Of a stretch of DNA of 64,000 nt, positions 55,601 to 64,000 are shown piece after piece. The notes under the pieces are model-generated. The model was not told where the DNA came from and searched no databases. It saw nothing but the letters and a program-made list of their open reading frames with translations. The position numbers and the translations under genes were made by a program. The DNA comes from Cladorrhinum sp. PSN259 (taxonomy: Eukaryota > Ascomycota > Sordariomycetes > Sordariales > Podosporaceae), in contig MU867113.1 of NCBI GenBank assembly GCA_033725935.1, positions 186,001 to 250,000 of the forward strand. Reading direction: 5' to 3'. The stretch's first letter is position 1; the number at the start of each line of letters is the position of its first letter.

Positions 55601-57994
55601 TCAGCGCGGAGTCGGAGCCGGGCTAGCTGAGGGAGGTGGCGTGTCAAAGGTCACTCGTCGTCTGGGTCCAGACGATTGTTGTTGGCCGTGACTTTGTGGT
55701 TCTCCAGACCCCGTGCCTGCGTCAGAGGTGGTCTTGGTTGTAGCTGTGGACGGAGGCTTTGTCTGCCCAGTTGCTACCGTCTTCTCGGTAGCTTTTGATG
55801 CCTGAGAAATATCCGAGTCTTGGTTGACCTCTGATTCGGAGCTGGGTGGGCTTCTTCCAGAAGTATATTGGTATAATCGGCTGACTTCTCGTAGAGGCTT
55901 CCGTGGTCCCTCGGCAGACCTCACGCGGCCGTCTTCTCGTACTACTAGTTCAGATAGCTCTCCTGTTTCCTGATAATCTGTATGTCCGACTGGGAAGATA
56001 GCACTCAAATGGCTTGCCCCACTGGAAGTCAAGTGCTGCGATGACGGTAGCCGGAATATGGTCCCCCGGATTTCCGATCTGTTCACTTGATCTAGCACCC
56101 CTATTTGAGCCACAGGGTCATCCTCATACGAAAAGTGCTCGATATGCGACACGCCGCTGTTCCCTCTGTTATCGCCACCGACGGGCGGATTCTGGCATTT
56201 AAACTCAGTGCAGAAAGCCCCTGCAACTGTCAGCACAGCTTCTCTTCTCAATGATATCGATAGGCATATATCCTCTTACCAAAAGTGTAGACTTCGACCT
56301 TATGTAGGTTTTTTCTGTGTTGTGATTTGAAGAGAAGATCTATAATGATACCAAGAGAGGTTGCCCCACCTCCGTGAGCCAGGAGCACGACATTGGTTAC
56401 CTTTGGGTCCGATATGGCCCGGAGAATCAAGTCGAGGCTGTTCCGTATATCCTGCGTGATAGGCACCATGTGTGGTGCTCTACGAATTACAACATCATGG
56501 ATAGGATCTAACAGTAACCCAGACCTTCGGGTGTAGTAGATTAGTGGAGAGTTTCAATACGATCATCTGACAAGATATAAACTCACGTCGAAGTTGGAAG
56601 ACCTATTACTGGGCGGCCAAAGTTACTCGACAACCAGTGTAGTCTGGCTCGGACACGCGAGGCGCTGGTAAGAGAGGGTGAGTAATGTATTCAGGCGCAA
56701 CATAAAGGTCTGAAATTGGGTAATCATACCTGACCCCAGAGCCGCTTATCAAAATCCAACGCTCAGACCGATGGGAAGGGTTTATCGGATATTCTGCGGT
56801 CGATGTCACGTAATAAGAGTGCTCTGGTGCAATCTGCAAGTTCGTCTCCATGTTCATCCGAGTGCACAGCGCAGTGTGTACCAGCCTGACAGCGAGGAGA
56901 TATAGAATACTCATCCAAACAGGGTATACAAGGAGGATTGGTAATGTCACGAAAGATGTGACGTGTAAAATGAAAAGACAAAGCTGAAGGATTGCTCGTT
57001 GCAAGTTCCTCATCGTCAAGGGCAGTCCCTCACGGTAAAACAGAACGTCGTGTCCCCAACGAGACAAAAACAAAGTGCCATGTCGCAGGACAAATTTGAT
57101 ATCGGACAAAACGAGTGTCATAACAGAAGTCGAGCTGATGGCATATTCCCAACCGGTGGCAGTGCTATTTACGAATCGATCCTTCTGCATAACGATGGAT
57201 GGCTGTAATGATTGCTTGATGGATATGATTTTTTGCCTGAGAATCGCAAGCGGCCCCTCTGCTTCTCGGCCATTTGAGGGCAAGGTGCGATAGGTCTGGA
57301 CCAGCGGCTGCAGCTCGGCCAGCTTGTGGATACCGTCGCTAATTGCATCGCAGCGCTGTAAAATGATAGCTTGCCAAATCAGATCCTCCGGCTCTGTTTC
57401 GCGCTTTGTAATTTCCTCGAGCAGGTCAGTAGCCTGAATCTCGAGTCGGACAATCGTCACTCCTAGAAGCCCTCTGAGCGCATGGCCCGGACTTGATTCA
57501 CTGGCCAGTCTCTCAAGCCAAGACGCTTGGTGCAGTGGTAGACCAAGCCCGCATTCCTCTTCCCATATCTTAAACCGTATGCAGTGCTCGATGAGAAGTC
57601 TCGGTAACGGCGAAAGCGTCTTGGGCGTTCGTGTGTCCGTACCGTCGGTATTTCTCGGTCGAGGAGGATAATCTTCGTTCGCGATCTTGTACAGTTGGGC
57701 AATCAGGACCCGACATTTTGACAAATTCTGTGACAGTCGCAAATAACGTGCTACGAGGTCGGGAAAAGCAGAGAGGATGTTGAAAGGCTCGGGGGGATAT
57801 ATCGCGGGATTCGAGCTGGCAAAGGTAATGTCTGAGCGGTCATCGGAGGCATTGGAATTATCCGAATCGTCCGAGTCGAAGTTGACGTCGTGACCGATTG
57901 GGACAATATATGGGTGAGGATCCGGGTCCGAGTCAGAAAAGCTCGATTCGTCAGACTTCTCAACCAAGACACCAGAGGATCTCTTCTCTCCCAT
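55601..57994 (-). CDS. membrane-associated lipase-like protein lacking the nucleophile serine
   Basis: Four exons, 56730-57994, 56587-56664, 56280-56524 and 55601-56220, with introns of 59-65 nt, give 735 aa. The N-terminus is acidic and Ser-rich; a helical region follows; residues about 335-380 are hydrophobic ('LQLCLFILHVTSFVTLPILL', 'MSILYLLAVRLVH'). Splicing then gives the core of a fungal lipase-like family: 'RWILISGSGV', 'WLSSNFGRPVIGLPTST', 'GLLLDPIHDVVIRR', 'VVLLAHGGGATSLGIIIDLL', 'VEVYTFGAF', 'SHIEHFSYEDDPVAQIGVL'. Related proteins usually read A-H-S-Q-G-G at the nucleophile elbow; here it is A-H-G-G-G-A, so the Ser is Gly (residue about 499) and catalysis is unlikely. The C-terminus is Pro/Ser/Thr-rich. 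The gene is divergent from the HeLo/DUF7580-like gene, 249 bp apart. Confidence 0.8.
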
Positions 57995-58243
57995 TTCTTG
58001 GTCAAGGAAGGAATCTGGCAGAGCGGTAGGTGTGGAAGAGAAACCTCATGGCCGATCAGCGGTTAAGGGCAAGAACCTGACGGTCGTGGAAGGTACCCCG
58101 CATCTGATGTCGGTGACGAAGAGGGCAGGCAGGTGCGGCTGAATGCCTGTCCAGGCAGAAATCCTGTCCCATTTCGCGTTTAGTACCACCAAAAATTTCC
58201 ATCAGTCCAAACTCAAGATTCTTTCAGATCTGCAACTACAACG

Positions 58244-60353
58244 ATGGAGGGGGTAACAGCCGCCGAAGCTGCGATCGGAATTGTTGGCGCACTCAAAGCC
58301 ACTGCAGATGCCACCAAGCTCTTCTACCTCAGAGCAAAGACAGCAGGCGAAACGCTGCAGGACATTCACATCTCGTTCCAGACATGCCACACAACCTTGG
58401 ATCTCTGGATACGCTTCTGGGGCCTCCATAAAGGCGTCTCGCGCCGCTATCAGCAAACTCTGTGGGGCGAGGAAGGCATGCAGACCATAAATCTGCAACT
58501 AGCAAAGGTTCAAAGCCACATGGAAGATGTGAACCAGGAGTTGTCACCACTGCTCACTCGCGGTGGGATGGGTGAAAAGAATAAACGAGGCCTCAACTGG
58601 ATTTCCGCTGCAGATTTACGTCAAAGTGCAGCAAAGGCCCAGAAAGCACTCAAGATGCGAGATCTCTTTTGGTTCGCAAGGGGCAAGGGTGATGACCTTT
58701 CAACACTCGTTACTCGTCTCGCCGCCTCTATTTCCGAGTTAAGGGAACTCTCAGTCACATGTTTCTCATTGATACACGGCCCGGCACTGTTACAACATCC
58801 ACCTGAGCGTTTGGCCAATGACATGAGGTTCGAAACGTTCATACGAGCTGTTCTGGACGCCAGAACCGGCGCGCGAATGTACTTTGAGGAGCTTTTTCGC
58901 CTGGTTCGGGAGACACTTCCGAAAGCACTCGGATCGCGATATCCAAAGACCGCCCAGCTGGATCTCCAAGTCGTCAAGCCCCAGTTTCAAACAGTCGATA
59001 AAGCACAAAGATCTGAACACATACAACTAAGGTATCATGTGTGTTTGAATCCTAGTAGCGAACTCCCACGATGGGAACCCTTACACATGCTAAGCGACGG
59101 CCCGCACAGATTTAGGTCCAATTTTGCAACTTCGCCCATTCGGACTTCGTTCTCCGCCGAGCCCGGGACGACCCCAGGAATATGGGACGCTTATGACGCA
59201 GCTCGCCAGTCCACAACTTCACAGTTCGTTATTCGAGACTCGCGCAGAAATGACACCGTAGCCTGGTTTCGAGCCCGCCCACCTCAGTCGTGGGAGCGCA
59301 TATTTCCGCCTTTGACACCAGACCTACGGATTCAAGAGCAGTTGGCAGAACTCTTGCATCCACTTCCAACAAGACACAACACGGGAAAATGGAGCCTGAT
59401 CCATTTGCAAGACATGGGTTTCACCTTATCACAGCGTATCAGTCTAGCTCACAGAGTGATTCAAAGCTCATTGTACCTGGCTGGAACACCATGGCTTTCC
59501 GGATTTGGATATGGCAAACGCTGTCTGATGCGGTCTTCGCCAGCTTGGAAAGACTCGGATGGAAAGATACACCCTTTAGCAGACCCCGAGCTCAGTGGGG
59601 AAGCACATCCGTTCATTATAGAAATCGACACCGACACCAACATACAGGAAAGTACGAGCTTCGATGCTCTTGTTCAACACCTCCGGTTCCTTGGGATTAT
59701 AATGCTAGAACTCGGGATGGGAAAACTGGTTCAAGAGATCAAACGAGACTCGGCTGGGGTGGCATGCGAATTTGCTTTCAAGGATACACCTGCGTCAACC
59801 GGAAACTGCAGCGCAAGTATTGAAATGAGGGAGAAGGATGGAAAGGTGGCAAAGGTGCAAGGCAAGTCGGTGGAAAAGTTAAGTTGGTTACACTTTGCGA
59901 TATATGTAATCCTGGTAGTCATTTCATGGGCTGGGTTTGGCAACCAGAAGGCGGCGGCGGTGCCTACCCTCGATGAAGACGACACCTCGACAGCCAACAC
60001 CATGCCAGCGTCCGAAGTCTACTTGCATCTCACCGTTCTGATGGGAGACTCATTTGCAACTGTGGTAAGAACCTTGATCAACACTCCAGGCCATGTGGGA
60101 GGTTTCTTAGCGAGCAATACCACGCCGTACTATGATGGAGGCATGTCTTATGAGGCTAGCAACACATTGGACGTCTTGAGGTGGTATTGGACAGAGATAC
60201 AATCACGGTATGTTTTGCCCCGAATCGCAGTGGCAACGTTCGTTTTTTCTTGATCTAACACGAGAAACTTGAAGATTGGACGAATTACACGACATTATGG
60301 CAAGTTCTCGAGTGGCTACGCCGGAGTCGTCAAGCATCGCTAGCTTTGGGTGA
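58244..60353 (+). CDS. HeLo/DUF7580-like protein of the NLR-associated type
   Basis: Two exons, 58244-60207 and 60275-60353, with a 67-nt GTATGT...TTGAAG intron, give 680 aa. The N-terminus ('AAEAAIGIVGALKATADATK', then long amphipathic helices to about 230) resembles the helical HeLo/prion-inhibition domain of fungal cell-death proteins. The C-terminal part has the hallmarks of the DUF7580-type region: 'ISLAHRVIQSSLYLAGTPWL', 'HPFIIEID', 'FDALVQHLRFLGIIMLELGMG'. A hydrophobic segment 'WLHFAIYVILVVISWAGFG' at about 546-566 could span a membrane. HeLo domains permeabilise membranes once activated (family knowledge); whether this one does is inference. It shares a 249-bp intergenic region with the lipase-like gene. 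Confidence 0.75.
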
Positions 60354-60738
60354 GAAAGCTGTTGGACGTGGTCTGTGACTTTGTGGTCCCGCGATCATTG
60401 CTGTCTATTTTCCATTCAATTGTGAGTTCATCTCATTAATCAACACATCTACCGATTGGTTTTCAGTGTTGCATTGGGGACCTTCCCAAGATGGAAAATT
60501 GTGCCTGCAGATCAGGTTGTTGGTCATTTTCCAGGTTGATCGTCACCAAATCTGACCAATGCGACGTCAACAAATCATCGACGTCATCCCTCCCGCGCGC
60601 CCCCTTCAAGAAAGAAGCAGCGCCACTCCATGTTTCTCTCCACTATTGCATGTTTTTCAATGCGCTTATTTCTTTTATACTTGTAGCTGTGGAGTGTCGA
60701 ACCGTTTGACTTTCAATACTCAAGCTTCGGGCGAAGAG
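60354..60738. other. intergenic with an out-of-frame signal-peptide-like segment
   Basis: About 385 nt. A short frame from 60650 encodes MFFNALISFILVAVE, which looks like a signal peptide, but it stops at 60709 and is not in the frame of the next gene. No splice pair was found that joins them. Confidence 0.4.
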
Positions 60739-61963
60739 ATGAGCGCCAATATTCTGGTCAGTAACGGCACCTGCTACTCAGCTGCGGGCGATGAGTTAGA
60801 CAAAAGCTTTATCCCTTGCGGAAATTCCGCCTTTGGAGCTCAGACATGCTGCGGAGCGGGGGATATTTGTCTCAAGAATAATGCTTGTTTTGGGTATCAT
60901 GGGAGCGGGTATGGAAGTGAGTTGACGTACCAAGCTGGATGCACCGATCCAGACTACAAGGATGGCAGCTGTCCAGATAAACATGGAATTGGTAAGTTAT
61001 TGTGGCATCAACCCAAACATATTCTGTCACTGTCCGCAAAGTTACTGATAAAGCCATCTTGCAGACAACCCGTGGATTGGCCTAACGAAATGCAACGACG
61101 GCGACGGCCTCTGGGCACCCTGCCCCCAGGAAGGCAGCCCAGCAACACTTCGTCCTGGCTCTTACTGCAGCTGTACCGCCGCGGCATCTACTACAATTGT
61201 GGTGTCAGGGTACACCAAGATTCCAGATGTCGCGTCGCTCCCAAAGACTACCGGAGGCACGATCAGTTTCTTCCCTGGCAACACGCCCACGGCGCCGAGC
61301 AATCCTCCCCCGGCAGAAACTACCGGCGGTAACAACAACGACCAATCTTCTTCCGGCCCGGGAGGTAACACATCATCATCACGGGGTAACAATGGCTCGG
61401 CATCCCAAACTGGTGGCTCAAACACGTCAAGATCCTCAGGCACAGCGAGCTCTACCGGAAGTTCATCCAGCCAAACTGGTGGAGCTGATCCTTCAGGTCC
61501 GGGTGGTGGCGGCGGTGGTCTGAATACTGGCGCAAAAGTAGGGATAGCAATTGGTGCTGTAGTGGGCGCTCTTATCCTGCTGGGTGTGCTTATAGCCCTT
61601 TACCGGAAACGGAAGCGTCGGTATGGCGCCGGAGGGATCGAAGGAGGAAAACCTGGTCGGTCGAGGACGGTGCATCTGCCCGAGCCGAGGGCCTCTGAGG
61701 CGGATTCGAACCCCGTGAGCGAGGTGGAAGGGAAAGCGGCAAGGCCATGGAGTATGAGAAGTGAGTTGGAAGGAAGCAAACCTGGTCAAGCGGCGGGAGT
61801 GAATGGGAAGGGTAAGGAAGGCGTGGCTGGAAGTAATGGGACGATGCCGGCGGAACTACCTGGTGACGGGGTGACGGTGCCACATCATCAATTGAGTCCG
61901 GTTGCTGAGTTGCCTGGAAGTGAGAGGTGGGCTGACGAGGGCGGTGGTAGAGGGAGGGTATGA
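60739..61963 (+). CDS. single-pass membrane protein with cysteine-rich ectodomain
   Basis: Two exons, 60739-60991 and 61065-61963, with a 73-nt GTAAGT...TTGCAG intron, give 383 aa from ATG 60739. The 5' end is uncertain: the frame is open from an ATG at 60559, but that extension is not a signal peptide. The ectodomain has about ten cysteines ('GTCYSAAGDELDKSFIPC', 'GAQTCCGAGDICLKNNACFG', 'AGCTDPDYKDGSCPDKHG', 'TKCNDG', 'GSYCSC'). A Ser/Gly/Thr/Asn stalk of about 90 residues follows, then one TM helix ('VGIAIGAVVGALILLGVLIA') with a basic stop-transfer (YRKRKRRYG) and a cytoplasmic tail. The layout is that of fungal cell-wall sensors or surface proteins; it is not a WSC domain. Confidence 0.7.
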
Positions 61964-62933
61964 TTAGAATTTTTCTAAGGATAGAGTTGCATAATAATAA
62001 GTAATTGTAGATGGATGGGAAGAAATACGAAGATCCCGAACAACCAAGGGGACATTGTTCAACGGAAACCCGAACTAGTGGAACATTACCACGTTGACGA
62101 GGCCAGGCTGGGAAAACATGTACATACATACTGGTTCATGTACCACATATTATTCGCAGTCATAAGCTTGTAGATACCTACCCAGGTGTTATTGTTTTGT
62201 GAGGTCTCTCTGCTGCAAATTGTGCACAAACAGTCACCAACAAGGTTCAAACCACCTTTTAGCTTACACAGTCCTGCGTCTTCGTCGTTGGAGATTGATT
62301 TCTTCCAACTCCCTTGACCAGTCATGTCAAAAATTTCAAAAGTTCGAAATAAGCCTAGCAGTGGTGGATCATAATGCCTTACACCATCACATAGTTGTTC
62401 TGGTGATATCACTGTAAGGATAATGCACGCCCTCTTTCCGTTAAATAAAAATGCCTTGTGCCGCCCTGAGTGGTTGCCTCAAACTGTTGGATGGACACAT
62501 GCACGCATTGCGGAAGCGGGTGAGGCCTACTGCAGCGTTCAATGTTTTTGTTTGCCTCCAGGCGGCCGCCATTGGGCTTCGCTTGTGCGCCGAGCGAGCG
62601 GCACCTTGCAGTCGGCGAATTAAGACCAGGGGTGGTTTCCAAGAGTGCATATTGGGTGCGGGAGCTGGTTGTTGGCTCCCGCTCGACGGGTAGGTGCCAT
62701 TGGCTGCGCATGGACTTTAACAAACGCACCCCATAGCAGAAGACGATGGAAGATGATGATGACAATGTCGAATGAATGTTATAAAGGCGGCTGATGCAGT
62801 TGAGTCAAGTCTTGGTGTGAGTTTTTACAATGTATTTTTTGTCTTTTCAAATACTTGCTAGGTATTTTGTTTTTCTTATTGTCTCTCTAATCTCCACGGC
62901 TCCTTGTTCATATTTAAAACCAACAGTGCCAAC
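61964..62933. other. intergenic, no gene seen
   Basis: About 970 nt between two plus-strand genes. No exon is supported on either strand. Confidence 0.45.
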
Positions 62934-64000
62934 ATGACGAACATGCCCGATCCGCAGACCTGTACGCAGCCTATGGCCGCCAGCCCCGAAGTCAAGCCAG
63001 AGATGCACGCAACTGCTCTCGTAAAGGAATACCTTCTGGAACACCTTCCGGTCTATCGCGAACTTTGCGACATCAGGAAGGAGGCAAGTATAATTCAACC
63101 TCCCCGGGCCAACCGTCTAAGTCTTTCATGGCACATGTCTGGATAATAACAAATACACACCAATCAGCTCTGGGCAATGGAAGAGGGCGACGCCTACTTC
63201 CAAAGACAACGCGAACAAACAGACAACGCCAGCCACCAAATGAAGAAAGGAATGTTTAGCCTCATGCGCGCAATCTGCTTGGAGATTGACGCCGCCACGT
63301 CGGGTCTTACGATCCGGGCCCGCCGGAAACACCGTCCTGCCATCCTTGACCTGTGCATGGCACCAGGCGGATTTGCCATGGCTGCCATGAACTTAAACCG
63401 GTCTGCTATTATTCGCGGGATCACTCTGCCCACCTCGCAGGGCGGCCACGAGATGATGTTGCGCAAGTTTTCCGAGACGGATCCGGAAGCCAAGGTGTTT
63501 GTTGACTTTCGCGACATCACGATGCTCTCCGACGAGATGGGCGTCGCCAAGTCGAGCATTCCTCCTGATCACCCGGACGCGAGCTCGTTCTCTTCCGACA
63601 GGCCGTTTGAAGAGGAAAAGTTTGATCTCGTCTTTTGTGACGGACAGGTTTTGCGTACACACGAGAGGGGAGAGTGTAAGTTCTTTTCAACTACATACTC
63701 TTTTCAAGTGGATATTAGGTATGCTCATGATCCTTGATATATCTAGACCGCGAAAAGGTAGAAAGCACCCGCCTGCTTACGTCGCAGCTCGTCCTGGCAC
63801 TCCAGCGCATCCGCTGGGGCGGAACAATGGTCATCCTGCTCCACAGAGCCGAAAGCTGGCGGACTGTAAAGTTGATACATACCTTTAGCTTGTTCTCAGA
63901 GCGCGTGGAGCTGTTCAAGCCGCTCAAGGCACATAAAATGCGATCCTCGTTTTATATGGTTGCAAAGAATGTCAAGCCGGGACGAGATGCTGCTCTGGAG
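62934..64000 (+). CDS. FtsJ-like methyltransferase, 3' end beyond the window
   Basis: Three exons, 62934-63083, 63168-63675 and 63747 to the window edge, give 304 codons so far. Intron 1 appears to use a GC donor (GAG|GCAAGT...ATCAG), the only choice that keeps phase; intron 2 is GTAAGT...CTAG. Motif I of the SAM-binding Rossmann fold is 'ILDLCMAPGGFAMAAM' (about residue 108), typical of the FtsJ/RrmJ class that methylates RNA ribose 2'-OH. Motif IV is 'FDLVFCDGQVL' (about 202). The third exon has 'LTSQLVLALQRIRWGGTMVI' and 'ESWRTVKLIHTFSLF', then 'LFKPLKAHKMRSSFYMVAKN', where the Lys of the K-D-K-E set would lie. The RNA target is unknown. Confidence 0.8.

Noticed and set aside
61705..61730. 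tRNA-like T-arm sequence (GATTCGAACCCC)
   Set aside because: It lies within coding sequence of the membrane protein and no acceptor stem or anticodon arm can be found around it.
1..64000. CRISPR arrays, bacterial operons, ribosome-binding sites, rRNA or tRNA genes
   Set aside because: The window is eukaryotic by introns and gene families, and none of these structures was seen.

Overview
The window is nuclear DNA of a filamentous ascomycete, most likely a Sordariomycete. Genes are compact, with introns mostly of 50-75 nt that have GTRNGT donors, CTAAC/CTGAC branch sites and YAG acceptors. Families restricted to or expanded in Pezizomycotina are present: HET-domain proteins, NACHT receptors, an asco-laccase with the DSGL C-terminal plug, an Hsp30-type small heat-shock protein, and many small secreted proteins. 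A degraded LINE shows C:G to T:A decay of the kind produced by repeat-induced point mutation (RIP). No tRNA, rRNA, CRISPR or prokaryotic element was seen. All exon coordinates are my own reconstructions from reading frame, splice signals and protein continuity.

Layout. 0.6-7.1 kb: GNAT acetyltransferase, ACS-type MFS transporter, large HET-domain gene. 7.4-12 kb: an unresolved small gene or remnant, then a HET gene with 13 near-identical ankyrin repeats. 12.4-15 kb: large secreted cysteine-repeat protein interrupted by one in-frame TAG. 16-24 kb: small glycine-zipper-like membrane protein, a 966-aa protein with an N-terminal dsRNA-binding-like domain, a hypothetical protein, a Myb/SANT protein. 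25-30 kb: Ap4A phosphorylase, alpha/beta hydrolase, hsp30 with a heat-shock element, SGNH hydrolase. 30.3-33.5 kb: frameshifted tandem zinc-finger remnant and a LINE ORF1 relic. 33.6-44 kb: two-TM protein, laccase, NACHT receptor (also with one in-frame TAG), ToxD-like enoyl reductase. 44.5-52 kb: dynamin remnant, Gly/His-rich protein, mitochondrial pyruvate carrier, secreted proteins and a small stress-type protein. 52.9-60.4 kb: decayed HET pseudogene and a divergent pair consisting of a pseudo-lipase membrane protein and a HeLo/DUF7580-like protein. 60.7-64 kb: single-pass membrane protein and a 3'-cut FtsJ-like methyltransferase.

The recurrent theme is non-self recognition and regulated cell death. 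Two HET genes, one HET pseudogene, one NACHT receptor, one HeLo/DUF7580-like gene and its lipase-like neighbour lie within 60 kb, mixed with housekeeping genes. The most unusual observations are two otherwise intact genes each broken by exactly one TAG codon (candidates for either RIP-type pseudogenisation or stop-codon A-to-I editing), and the divergent pseudo-lipase/HeLo-like pair.
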